From NCBI RefSeq assembly GCF_013141715.1, contig NZ_WHOA01000143.1, forward strand, positions 1-63,284: a DNA stretch of 63,284 nt. The letters are read 5' to 3'. Position numbers and translations under genes: made by a program. Below, piece after piece: positions 45,042 to 54,360 of the stretch. Origin of the DNA: Paenibacillus phytorum. Lineage in GTDB: Bacteria > Bacillota > Bacilli > Paenibacillales > NBRC-103111. Position 1 is the first letter of the stretch. Every line of letters starts with the position of its first letter. The notes under the pieces are model-generated. The model ran no database searches. It saw nothing but the letters and a program-made list of their open reading frames with translations, and was not told the DNA's origin.

Positions 45042-46313
45042 TTACTCCCTTAGATAAACAATTTTTTGTGAAACAGGTATATTTAACATGCCAAAAACTT
45101 GTTTACTTGATGAACTTTTAAAATACTTAGCGCCTTCAATATAGTCATAATATTCTGGAATTGCATTGCTTCTATTTTCAATAGCCACATTTATCACATA
45201 TTCGCCATTTGTCAAATAATTTTCAAATTCAAAAATGGCTTCTATATAACATGAGTTAATAGATATCTTAATATTATTCTCGTGAGTTGTGGAAACAATT
45301 AAGTCTATACCTAAAGTATTTTTAATGGAGAAAGCGATACTTAAACTTTTTAAGTCTATACCATCTGGTATATATGCGATGACCTTAAGTGACACTTTCT
45401 CGTTCAAATTAATAATACTTGTTGATTCACCATGACTATTGAAAAGCTCAACATAATTTATTAAATTTGAAGGGTTACCCCATCTATTGATTGGCTCAAA
45501 AGAACTCGTAGGAATTTGTTTAACATCAATCAGCCCATTATTTGTTTTCGCATTATCACTAATGACTGAATGATCAGAATTAATAAACTTTGTGTATTCC
45601 GCTGTTACTTCTACTGTTTCACCAATCATTTTTACTTCGCCACTATCCAGCCAAATTGCCCTATTGCAGAAATTTCTTATTAACGAAATGTCATGACTAA
45701 CGAATAAGATGGTTACACCTTGCTGCCTTAATTCATTGAATTTGTTATAACATTTTGTTTGAAATTTTATATCACCAACAGCAAGTGCTTCATCCACGAT
45801 TAATATATCTGGATCCACATTAATGGACAATGCAAATGCCAATCTTGCAAACATACCGCTGGAATAAAGCTTAACTGGTTGATAAATAAAATCTCCAATA
45901 TCTGCAAACTTCAAAATTCCATCTAAGCGCTGATCAATTTCTTTTTTACTTAAGCCAAGAATCGTTCCATTCATGTATATATTTTCTATTCCTGTGTATT
46001 CTAAATTAAATCCTGCCCCAAGCTCTAATATAGAAGAAATTTTACCAGTAACTGTACAATTTCCTGATGAAGCTGATAAAACACCTGTAATTATCTTTAG
46101 TAAAGTTGATTTGCCCGAACCATTTTTCCCTAACAACCCCACTGTTTCTCCTTTTAAGACAGTAAAACTAACATTAGTTAAAGCAGAAAACAGAGTGTGA
46201 TATTTTCTTCCCGTGAGACTAAGTGATTCCTGAAATCGTTCAATAGGTTTATTATATAATTTATAATTTTTAGATATACTGGATACTTCTATACTTACTT
46301 CATTTTCATACAT
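45042..46313 (-). CDS. Polysaccharide ABC exporter ATPase (Wzt/TagH type) with extended C-domain
   Basis: A 423-residue ATPase: Walker A GLLGKNGSGKST, signature YSSGMFARLAFA, Walker B ILIVDEAL and a H-loop (FVSHD). The last ~170 residues are a beta-rich C-terminal domain like the Wzt carbohydrate-binding domain that recognises the capped chain end. The start at 46313 is set by AAGGAG 6 bases upstream; an in-frame ATG at 46343 overlaps the permease gene. It works with the permease at 46327-47127. Confidence 0.94.
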   Translation of the reverse strand: MYENEVSIEVSSISKNYKLYNKPIERFQESLSLTGRKYHTLFSALTNVSFTVLKGETVGLLGKNGSGKSTLLKIITGVLSASSGNCTVTGKISSILELGAGFNLEYTGIENIYMNGTILGLSKKEIDQRLDGILKFADIGDFIYQPVKLYSSGMFARLAFALSINVDPDILIVDEALAVGDIKFQTKCYNKFNELRQQGVTILFVSHDISLIRNFCNRAIWLDSGEVKMIGETVEVTAEYTKFINSDHSVISDNAKTNNGLIDVKQIPTSSFEPINRWGNPSNLINYVELFNSHGESTSIINLNEKVSLKVIAYIPDGIDLKSLSIAFSIKNTLGIDLIVSTTHENNIKISINSCYIEAIFEFENYLTNGEYVINVAIENRSNAIPEYYDYIEGAKYFKSSSSKQVFGMLNIPVSQKIVYLRE

Positions 46314-46326
46314 AAATATCTCCTTC

Positions 46327-47127
46327 TTACAGTACATCTGCAAAATGTGATCTTAATTTAGAAAATAGCATAGTCCCTATGCTGAGAACTACAAAAACCA
46401 CTACCCAATAATAGATTGTAAGAATAGGGTGCTCCCAAAAATAAACATGATCAAGAAAAGTTTCTCTATAGCCAATTATAATATAATACATTGGGTTGAG
46501 TTTTAAGTAAAAATGATACTTCTGAGGAATTTGTTGAATCGACCAAAAGATCGGAGTTAACCAAAATCCAAACTGTAGGAGCATATTGATAATTTGTCCA
46601 ACATCTTTAATAAATACAATAATCGAAGACGATATCAATCCAATACCAAGTATTAGCAATAAAAGAGCTATAAAGTAATAAAAAAATTGAAAATATACTA
46701 AATCAAAGCTAAAACCATAAATGAACAGCATTAATAATAATACAATAATAAAAAAAAGATGAATGAAGGCAGCCGATACTATTTTAACAAAAGGAAGAAT
46801 TCTTACATTAAACACAATTTTTTTAACAAGATAACTACTATCTACAACAGAATTCGTTGAATTAAACACACTATCTGTAAAATAAATCCATGGTATCATT
46901 CCTGATAATAGCCAAAGTACAAAAGGAACATTGCTTACAGTAGTTGATTTGAAGCCTACCTGAAAAACAAACCAATAAATTAAAATCATTATGATTGGTT
47001 GAATAAATGCCCAGATAATCCCTAAATAAGATCCAGTAAATTTATTTTGAAAATCTTTCTTAGATAAATCCCACACAAGTAACCTATTATCAAAAATGTC
47101 CTTGAAAAAATACAATAATTCTCTCAT
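46327..47127 (-). CDS. Polysaccharide ABC exporter permease (Wzm/TagG type)
   Basis: A 266-residue ABC-2 permease with six membrane helices (for example GIIWAFIQPIIMILIYW) and WFLT-type helices near the end. It and the ATPase flip lipid-linked glycans across the membrane. The ATG at 47127 has GGTGG 5 bases upstream; an in-frame GTG lies at 47136. It starts the minus-strand glycan run and is divergent from the ligase gene. Confidence 0.93.
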   Translation of the reverse strand: MRELLYFFKDIFDNRLLVWDLSKKDFQNKFTGSYLGIIWAFIQPIIMILIYWFVFQVGFKSTTVSNVPFVLWLLSGMIPWIYFTDSVFNSTNSVVDSSYLVKKIVFNVRILPFVKIVSAAFIHLFFIIVLLLMLFIYGFSFDLVYFQFFYYFIALLLLILGIGLISSSIIVFIKDVGQIINMLLQFGFWLTPIFWSIQQIPQKYHFYLKLNPMYYIIIGYRETFLDHVYFWEHPILTIYYWVVVFVVLSIGTMLFSKLRSHFADVL

Positions 47128-47186
47128 TGAAACCACCCAAACTCTGTTATTATTTCATTTCTAAATTGTTCAGTGTAGATTATTAT

Positions 47187-47216
47187 TTGGAAACCCTCTT
47201 CCCAGTATGCTAAAAT
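47187..47216 (+). promoter_or_regulatory. Possible sigma-A promoter of the O-antigen-ligase-like gene
   Basis: TTGGAA (47187-47192), an 18-base spacer and TAAAAT (47211-47216), about 36 bases before the ATG. Confidence 0.5.
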
Positions 47217-47252
47217 AAAATCGAACTTTAGCAAAAAAGGAGACTGTCTTTC

Positions 47253-49772
47253 ATGAGTGCAAGTAAGAATGCCTACGCGGCTTCGCGTGCAAAAGCGAGT
47301 GGAACGATAACGACAGAGAAAAGCTCTGTTATTTTTTGGATTTTAGTAGTGTTTACGGGCTTGTTTATGTTCTGGGCGCCGTTTCAGCGTGCGTTGTTCA
47401 ATGGTGGGACTTACGATTTCGAAAGAACAATCTACTCAGCTTCGGTGTGGTCCTCCATCATATTACTGCTTATTGCAATCCTTGCATTCTTTGTATTCAA
47501 GCTTAAGGAACAAAAAGATGTTATGACGATTCTCGTCTTAATGATGCCATTAACTTATGTCATTTCTTTGTCCAATGCAGCATCACATTATTTGGCAACA
47601 AATATGATCTATATACAAATGCTGTATGCAACCTTCTTCATTTTAGGTGTATTTCTGACAAAAAACAAGCTAGGCACGTCGATTGTTGCCGCTTTATTAT
47701 TGATCTCCGGTTACTTCATTGTCCTCTTCGGACTTTTGTACTGGTTAGGTAACGGAAACTTCGTTGGACACTTGGTAGGATGGTTCGCTCTTATGGATGC
47801 AAATACACCTTACTTATACCGCGATGCGATTATGACCGACTCTAATGGGTTACGTCTAACGTCTGTTTTTCAATATGCGAATACGTATGCTGCTTTTTTA
47901 ATCACATTATCCCTTAGTTCATTGTTCTTCATTGTTAAGTCTCGTAAATGGTACGTAGTTTTACTTAATGCAATCATGTTAGTACCCATCATTGTTTCGT
48001 TTTGGCTAACACTTTCCCGCGGCGCGATTGTGGTCATTCCGGTTGTTTTCTTAATTATGCTTTTCTTCTTTTCGATTAGTAGACAGATTCTAGCACTCAT
48101 ACAATTTGGTCTAGCATTCGCAGCGTCTCTGGCAATTCTACAAAAAGTAACAGATATCGGGATTGGATTACAAAAACAGCCTAGTGCAGCTGAATCCTGG
48201 CACGGTTGGTGGATTTTACTTCTTACCTCGATAGTTTTCACTGCACTTGCAATCGTTATTCAACGCTTCGGAGCTCCTTGGTTGGAGCGAGTGACAGCTC
48301 GATTCTCAACTAAGAAGAATGCTACTTTCATCCTCCCTATAGCTGCTATTATCGTTGGTGTTATAGGAGCTGTTCTTCTCTTCGGAGATACAGGTTTGAA
48401 AAATATCCTTCCTAACAATGTAAAAATACGTCTAGAGAACATTAACTTCCAACAGCACAGCGTTCTGGAGCGCGGAACATTTTATAAGGATGCTGTGAAG
48501 CTCTGGTCGGATTATCCAATTATTGGAGCAGGCGGTGGCGCTTGGGCTTCTTTATATGAGAAGTATCAAAACAACCCATACACAAGTCGCCAGGCTCATA
48601 ACTTTGCTCTTCAATACTTAGTTGAGGCCGGGGCACTAGGTTTCCTTGCCTTTATCGGTTTCGTACTTGCTGTTATGGTGTTTTATATACGAAGCTACAT
48701 CAAAAGCTCACAGGAAAAAAGAGATCTACACTTCCTATTTTTCATCGTAACAGTTTCACTCTTAGCACACAGTATGATTGACTTTGATTTAAGCTATGTG
48801 TATTTGGGTGCTGTTCTTTTCCTTGCACTAGGCGGGATGCTGAGTAATAGTACATCGGCTCCTATACGATTAAAGTCAGATTCACTTGCACTTCAAAAAA
48901 TGTTCCCGGCACTCCTGGCTGTCTTGTCGATCGTGATGTTTTATATCTCAGCTCAGCTAGTCTCGGCGAATAGTTCTTATAAGCAGACACTTGAAGTTAT
49001 CAAAAAGAGTCAAGATTACAATCAAATTGTAACTCCGCTGGACAAAGCGATTTCTCTGCATCCTGCTCATCCAGACTATTTATTAACAGGACAGGTTAGC
49101 AGAATCGGCATTCTTCTTCAAGTTTCTAATCAGATGCAGAAAGAAGACCCGAAGAAAGCAGAAACTTTTTTCAATCAAGCACAAGATCTTCTCAATCAAT
49201 TGTTGAAAAAGGAACCGCATAACCGGATGGTCGCCATGCAACAGCTTAATATGCTTCTGATTAAAGGCGAAACTCAAAAAGCGTTAGACTGGTCCACCGC
49301 TCAAATTCCTAACTATCCTTGGTATATTGATCTCTATGAAAAAAGCATGTCTTTAAATATCGAACTCGCAAACCAAGACATTCAAAAGAATAATATACAA
49401 GATACGAATAAAAAGCTCGACAATGTACTTGCCACATACAATGAAGTTCTGGCTCGCATCGATTCCCTGAAGAATCTGCCTAAAGAACAAGCACAAGGAC
49501 GCGAGTTCGCTGTGACGCCTAGTATGGCGCTCAATGTAGGTCAAGTTCACTACATGCGTGGTGACTATGCGGGTGCAGCTAATACGATTAAACCGTATGT
49601 GACTGATAAATTCGATGATCAGACGAACCGTGTCGTCGCCAGATGGTATCTGGCTGCTCTTCAGAAGCAAGGAACTGCGGACAATGATTTGTTAAATAAG
49701 CTTATTGCCAAGGACCCAGCGGAGAAACAGAATATTGATGCAATCATAGCTACTAATTTTCAGTTGAAATAG
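47253..49772 (+). CDS. O-antigen-ligase-like membrane protein with helical-repeat tail
   Basis: An 839-residue protein. About twelve membrane helices and the Wzy_C/O-antigen ligase region (LTLSRGAIVVIP, later SVLERGTFYKDAVKLWSDYPIIGAGGGAW) are followed from about residue 600 by a soluble TPR-like helical domain (LDKAISLHPAHPDYLL, AMQQLNMLLIKGETQKALDW). Ligases of this kind attach a finished glycan to an acceptor outside the membrane; in Paenibacillus S-layer glycan loci such a protein is the O-linked protein transferase. It is divergent from the exporter genes and has its own terminator. Confidence 0.88.
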   Translation: MSASKNAYAASRAKASGTITTEKSSVIFWILVVFTGLFMFWAPFQRALFNGGTYDFERTIYSASVWSSIILLLIAILAFFVFKLKEQKDVMTILVLMMPLTYVISLSNAASHYLATNMIYIQMLYATFFILGVFLTKNKLGTSIVAALLLISGYFIVLFGLLYWLGNGNFVGHLVGWFALMDANTPYLYRDAIMTDSNGLRLTSVFQYANTYAAFLITLSLSSLFFIVKSRKWYVVLLNAIMLVPIIVSFWLTLSRGAIVVIPVVFLIMLFFFSISRQILALIQFGLAFAASLAILQKVTDIGIGLQKQPSAAESWHGWWILLLTSIVFTALAIVIQRFGAPWLERVTARFSTKKNATFILPIAAIIVGVIGAVLLFGDTGLKNILPNNVKIRLENINFQQHSVLERGTFYKDAVKLWSDYPIIGAGGGAWASLYEKYQNNPYTSRQAHNFALQYLVEAGALGFLAFIGFVLAVMVFYIRSYIKSSQEKRDLHFLFFIVTVSLLAHSMIDFDLSYVYLGAVLFLALGGMLSNSTSAPIRLKSDSLALQKMFPALLAVLSIVMFYISAQLVSANSSYKQTLEVIKKSQDYNQIVTPLDKAISLHPAHPDYLLTGQVSRIGILLQVSNQMQKEDPKKAETFFNQAQDLLNQLLKKEPHNRMVAMQQLNMLLIKGETQKALDWSTAQIPNYPWYIDLYEKSMSLNIELANQDIQKNNIQDTNKKLDNVLATYNEVLARIDSLKNLPKEQAQGREFAVTPSMALNVGQVHYMRGDYAGAANTIKPYVTDKFDDQTNRVVARWYLAALQKQGTADNDLLNKLIAKDPAEKQNIDAIIATNFQLK

Positions 49773-49807
49773 GAAAAGGCGCCACAGTGATGTGGTGCCT
49801 TTTCCTA
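49771..49807 (+). terminator. Terminator after the ligase-like gene
   Basis: AGGAAAAGGCGCCACA pairs with TGTGGTGCCTTTTCCT around GTGA, with a T-rich tail inside the stem end. It also faces the convergent protease gene. Confidence 0.85.
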
Positions 49808-49813
49808 TTTCCT

Positions 49814-50572
49814 TTATCGCCCCGTCCACATATCCATCACACTGTCCGGATCCTGAAACATTTTATAAGGAATATAGCAGTATCCATGATCTCCCCAGTC
49901 CTCGCCCCAGCTGTTGCGCACGATGACATGACCTGACTGGCCACGGTCTACATACCCGACTGCCAACATGGCATGTCCGCCCAGCACCCGTTCACGCTTC
50001 TTCTTCGGAACCGGAATTTTGCCCGTTTGGGCTGCTTCAGGAGATTGGAAGCTCTCGTATAACATCATGCCGATAACAACGGGTGATTGCTCAGCCAGTG
50101 CAGCCTTAAGGGCATATAAGTCGGTGATCCGATGGTAGTCGCCGATTTTGTAATTAGCTGCATCCATTTCTGCTTTGGGATCGGGCGTATCTCTGAAATC
50201 CACAATGTTATATGGATAATCCTCTTCTGGACAAACGCCAATCTTCTGGAGCACTTTCATCCCATCTCGGATATAGGCTCCCGAATCTTCATCCACATGA
50301 CCTTCGAGTTTACGTTCGTGCCAATACAGGAAAAGCCGAGAAAGAGCTGTCCACTTCTCCTGACTGCTTACGAGCAAATACTCTCGAAGCCCGCTAGCTA
50401 TGGCGTTGGCCGTACAGCTTCCGAGTGCGCCTTGATCGACAATGGGGGACATGTTTGAGCGCAAGTCGACTTTCTTGGGCAGCTCGCTCGGGGACTTAAA
50501 CGCCGTACTCATAAAATGATAATCGCGTAAATCACGCTTTTCCCGTTTCAAAGGGAACACACGATTCGACAT
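49814..50572 (-). CDS. Papain-like C1-family cysteine protease
   Basis: A 252-residue protein of peptidase family C1A. The catalytic Cys is in QGALGSCTANA, the His in GGHAMLAVGY, and the Asn in VRNSWGEDWG. There is no signal peptide, so it is probably cytoplasmic or spore-associated. The ATG at 50572 has GAAAGGA 9 bases before it; an in-frame start at 50611 has no such site. Bacillota homologues are often made in sporulation; the target is unknown. Confidence 0.9.
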   Translation of the reverse strand: MSNRVFPLKREKRDLRDYHFMSTAFKSPSELPKKVDLRSNMSPIVDQGALGSCTANAIASGLREYLLVSSQEKWTALSRLFLYWHERKLEGHVDEDSGAYIRDGMKVLQKIGVCPEEDYPYNIVDFRDTPDPKAEMDAANYKIGDYHRITDLYALKAALAEQSPVVIGMMLYESFQSPEAAQTGKIPVPKKKRERVLGGHAMLAVGYVDRGQSGHVIVRNSWGEDWGDHGYCYIPYKMFQDPDSVMDMWTGR

Positions 50573-50851
50573 AGCCACACATCCTTTCCAATATGATACA
50601 TAATTATACATTTCATACTAAAATATGTATACAATTCGTTTCGCTAGACTAATAAAAGCCACCAACCGTCATCCCACAAATGGATATCACTTGATGGCAT
50701 CCCATTTCATCTATTCTACCAGATACTTACTCCCAGCCGCGTAAAGCCGCTGCCATGCCAGGCGACATATGTTCCATGTCAGGAAGCGGCAGTGGCTCTT
50801 GCATTTGTGGTCCTCTGTGTATCGATAATTTCTTCTGTTCTGGCACCACAC

Positions 50852-50895
50852 AAAAAAAAACCCCGAAAAGAATAACGATTCTTTCCGAGGGTTTC
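50852..50895 (-). terminator. Terminator of the first, broken CotD-like copy
   Basis: On the minus strand AAACCCTCGGAAAGAATC pairs with GATTCTTTTCGGGG and is followed by a T-run. The same hairpin follows the intact copy. Confidence 0.75.
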
Positions 50896-50903
50896 TTTAT
50901 CGA

Positions 50904-51129
50904 CTAGTAGCGCAGCATGCCTTGATGCGGATGCGGTTGAGTGCCGCAATACTTGGTTAACGATTTGAATAGGATGAATAACTTGAACTTTCTGTAGGTG
51001 GTAGAAGTCTCTTACTATTCTTTCTGGACTTGTCATTATCGGGTCAGTCGGTGGACATTGATATGGTTTGCCTGGGCCAGGTTGGCTAGGTTGGCTAAGC
51101 GGGCTGAGTTGGTTAGGTTTGTATTCCAT
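50904..51129 (-). pseudogene. Broken copy of a CotD-like spore coat protein gene
   Basis: The start (MEYKPNQLSPLSQPSQPG) and middle (QCPPTDPIMTSPERIVRDFY, VQVIHPIQIVN) match the intact gene at 55501-55800. A net loss of 53 bases near 50955 removes the His-rich core (HHCVPVYEHVYT region) and shifts the frame. The old ending (HPHQGMLRY) can still be read in another frame, ending at 50904; the shifted frame runs on to 50779. Confidence 0.8.
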
Positions 51130-51472
51130 TGATGGGTCAACTCCAATATAGGTTTGTGTAGTATACGTTTATCCCTAGTCCAAGGAATGTACCAATGCCT
51201 ATTTAGCCAATAATTAGGGCTGATTTAGTGGGCCAAGCAGGTTAAATGTCCAAGCAAGCCCGAAAATAGCAGGCTAACCCTAACCTTTAGATGGAATGAT
51301 CATGTTCTAGATTAGCTTATTCATCTTATCTCGCACAATCCAGGTAATTTGCGTGTGTTTGTATGTGTAAGCATTTGGATACTTCACTGTATACACAATA
51401 TATACGCCTAATTTCGGTTACATGCAGGAAATACCTTCCAGAAACAATTTTTACTCCTTCATTTTTTAAACA
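51130..51472. other. Gene-free stretch between the first CotD-like copy and the LTA-synthase-like gene
   Basis: The left part is the upstream half of the direct repeat. On the minus strand it holds CGTATACTA, a possible sigma-K -10 box, found in both copies. I see no gene in the remainder, which is AT-rich. Confidence 0.5.
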
Positions 51473-53851
51473 TTAATTAACCGCTATTAAATACTGCTCA
51501 GATTGTCTATCCCCTTTTGCATCACGGACAACTAATTGGAGCGTTCCTGATTGATTATAATACTTAGCTGGAACAATTGCGGTTAAAAAGTTATCCCCAC
51601 CAACAGCTGTAGGCAATGGATTTCCATTTAAATATATGACACAATCAACTGAAAAACCACTACCATTAACAGAAAGTGCAGCATCCCCATTATGTGGATT
51701 AAATACAACGCCCGCTTTGATTTCATCGGGGTTTACAGATTCAATTGTTATATTTCGGGTGTCTGGATTTTTTATGGGTACATCTACTTTATTGGATTCA
51801 GTAAGTATTGTACCATGGGAATCTAGTGTCTTTACTTGGAACGAAAGTGTCCCTGGCTCTCTATACAATTCTTTAGGTATAATAGCTGTCAATAGATTTT
51901 TCCCACCATAAGAGGTTTTAATTTTCTTATTATCTATAAAGATATAACTATTGGGGATGAAATTATCTCCTTGTAGGAATATAGCTGTTTCCCCACTCCA
52001 TGAATCATTATGCACTGCGGTTATTTCATCAGGACCTATATTCGTTATTATAGTTCTTTCCCCCACTGTGTAACTCTCATTAACGATATTTTTATGATTT
52101 GATTGATAAAGGTAATTTGAACCGAATAAAATATCATATTGCAAACTTTTGTAATCCTTCAAATTATCCTCATCGTAATTAATATCTTTATAGTATTTTG
52201 TTTCAGGGATCACGGGAGATACTTCGTACAGGTCTGAGATAACTTGCATAAGTTCTGAATCATTTTGATGAGTAATATCTAATATATATGCTCCCAAAAA
52301 AGACGGGTCCATTTTAATTTTTTCTTTTTCTATTGGTAAGTTACTCCAAACTACAATAGGCACGCTATGCATCCTTGTGTTACTTTCATAGTCCCAACTC
52401 GTTGGTCTACTGATAAAATTGGATTCTTGATATACACGATAATTATCACCTAAAACAGGCAAATGGTCACCAAAAAAAACTATAATCGTAGGTTCTTGAG
52501 ATTTACTGTAAAAGTCAACTAATTTTTGAAGAGACTGATCTGCATCTGCTACCCCTTGCGCATATGTTTCTAAAATATCCTTTGAGTTTCCCGTTAAGCC
52601 AGAAATAGAAATATTATTCTTTGGATATCTATTTGCTTGATATGGCCCGTGATTTTGCATTGATATTGCGTAAACAAAATCTGGTTCTTTAGTTTTTGAA
52701 GTTACCTCAATAATCTTTTTAGACACATCATCATCTGAGATAAAAGGGCCTTTAATTTCCGTATTATAAAAAAATTCCCCACTTTCAAATTTAGAAAAAC
52801 CAATTTTTTTGTACACGTCATTTCTTTTATAAAACCAATTATGATATGAGTGAACTGCCGTTGATATATACCCCTTCCTAGTTAGAATGCTTGCTAATGA
52901 ATCAATTGGTCGATTAACATATTGAACATAAGCAAGAGACCCCGTTGGTAAAAATCTCATGCTCAATCCAGTTAAAACCTCAAATTCAACATTTGATGTC
53001 CCCCCCCCAAACTGAGGAGATATCAGGTAGCCAGAAGTGTATTGTTTTTGTAAGCTATGGAAAAAAGGAAGTGGGTCTTTACTAAAAGATACGGTTTCTA
53101 ATAATGTTGGGTCCCAAAAAGCCTCGTTCATTTCTATTATTATATTTGGCTTTATTGTGCTTGAACTCGGGACTTTGATGTTTTTTGAAATGTTCTCTAT
53201 AGTTTTCTTACTATACTCTGGAGAAGCTGGTATCTTTTTTTTATATACGTTCATAAAGGCAGATAAAACCAGACCATTTTTTTTGAAATTTTCTGTTTGA
53301 TCCCAAATCACATTATTAATATGAAAAAATTTAATAGATTGATTAGTAATAATTGAAAATATACAAAAGCCAGCAATAACACCTCCAACCAACCTTATTT
53401 TAAAATTGGTTCGAAAGAAGAAGAACCATTGAAAAAATAACATCAGAAAAATGATAAAACAAATTAATAATATATAGAAGGCATAATCTGAAATGTGAAT
53501 ATAATTAACAATATCGTCAGTTTCACTATGAAGGATTAGATCAGAAGGTAAAAGAGGTAATCCTACAAAATCTGATTTTATGCGACTTATAAGAGCGTAA
53601 ACAAGTATTATTGAATTAAATAAGAAGCTAGATAGGGTGTATATAACCTTATTTCTTCCAAACATCAATATTAAAATGGTATATATTGATATAATTACTA
53701 TATAGTTGACTAAAAAATTCAAAGGATTTATTACTGACCATACCCACAACCCCTTAAATCCATTTCGTCCAATATACTCTATAGCAATCAGGATAATTAA
53801 ACACGGAAATAGAAATAATATTATTTCTATCTTTTTTGTTATTTTAAACAT
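51473..53851 (-). CDS. LTA-synthase-like sulfatase-fold phosphotransferase with two Ig-like domains
   Basis: A 792-residue membrane protein. Five N-terminal helices (to about residue 190) are followed by an extracellular sulfatase-fold domain (IIEMNEAFWDPTL; GGGTSNVEFEVLTG with the catalytic Thr region; VFFGDHLPVLG with metal ligands). Two IPT/TIG-like domains end it, each with TAIIP or TAIVP and a GDN/GGDN loop. LTA synthases move glycerol phosphate onto a glycolipid or glycan. The extra domains are unusual for this family. The AT-rich gene sits between the two CotD-like repeats. AAGGAAG lies 6 bases before the ATG. Confidence 0.85.
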   Translation of the reverse strand: MFKITKKIEIILFLFPCLIILIAIEYIGRNGFKGLWVWSVINPLNFLVNYIVIISIYTILILMFGRNKVIYTLSSFLFNSIILVYALISRIKSDFVGLPLLPSDLILHSETDDIVNYIHISDYAFYILLICFIIFLMLFFQWFFFFRTNFKIRLVGGVIAGFCIFSIITNQSIKFFHINNVIWDQTENFKKNGLVLSAFMNVYKKKIPASPEYSKKTIENISKNIKVPSSSTIKPNIIIEMNEAFWDPTLLETVSFSKDPLPFFHSLQKQYTSGYLISPQFGGGTSNVEFEVLTGLSMRFLPTGSLAYVQYVNRPIDSLASILTRKGYISTAVHSYHNWFYKRNDVYKKIGFSKFESGEFFYNTEIKGPFISDDDVSKKIIEVTSKTKEPDFVYAISMQNHGPYQANRYPKNNISISGLTGNSKDILETYAQGVADADQSLQKLVDFYSKSQEPTIIVFFGDHLPVLGDNYRVYQESNFISRPTSWDYESNTRMHSVPIVVWSNLPIEKEKIKMDPSFLGAYILDITHQNDSELMQVISDLYEVSPVIPETKYYKDINYDEDNLKDYKSLQYDILFGSNYLYQSNHKNIVNESYTVGERTIITNIGPDEITAVHNDSWSGETAIFLQGDNFIPNSYIFIDNKKIKTSYGGKNLLTAIIPKELYREPGTLSFQVKTLDSHGTILTESNKVDVPIKNPDTRNITIESVNPDEIKAGVVFNPHNGDAALSVNGSGFSVDCVIYLNGNPLPTAVGGDNFLTAIVPAKYYNQSGTLQLVVRDAKGDRQSEQYLIAVN

Positions 53852-53879
53852 ATTACACTTCCTTGATAACTTAATATAG

Positions 53880-54360
53880 TTTGTTTAAAAGAATTTGGAG
53901 TCTCCCCAGACAACAAAAAAGCAGGGAATTCTCGGGATTTCGACGTCACCAAGAAAGGAACCCTACTCATGACAACTAAACATGAAACTATGCACTCTGA
54001 TCTATTTAAAAATCTTGTAACTGGTTTTGTGAAAGAGAAAACCTAGTTCATCATGCAGGAAGAAATGAAAAATTTCATGGATTTTGAACAAGCCAACCAC
54101 CGGAAAGTCGTATTGGCTATTATGAACGCACCTTAGATATACTTGGTAATTTCAATAATTTCAATGAACTCCAGTTCCCTTGTAATCGGAATGGGGAGTT
54201 TTAAACCCAATCCTCTTGAAGAAAAAAAACCAAAGGAGTAACATTCCTGCTCTCGCTCTTTCATTTGAGCTACATCAACAACCCTTACACGATTGAAAAT
54301 TTCAAACTAATGTGGAAGCACTACCCCCTTACACAAACTTCTTGACGCTCCCCCCTTAAG
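53880..54360 (+). pseudogene. Remnant of an IS256-type transposase gene
   Basis: From the ATG at 53969 (MTTKHETMHSDLF) the frame reads to EKT, then meets TAG, then continues FIMQEEMKNFMDFEQANH. After a frameshift it reads ESRIGYYERTLD and FPCNRNGEF, which is the N-terminal pattern of mutator/IS256 transposases. The middle and most of the C-terminus are missing. A segment ending TTCTTGACGCTCCC near 54355 looks like the element's outer end. Confidence 0.6.

Larger units (their letters stand above)
50826..51290. repeat. Long direct repeat, copy 1 (CotD-like gene and flanks)
   Basis: About 460 bp, from the terminator hairpin to an upstream stretch ending in CCGAAAATAGCAGGCTAA, is repeated at 55429-55950 in the same orientation, about 4.6 kb away. 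It carries the broken CotD-like gene, its terminator and its upstream region. Confidence 0.8.
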
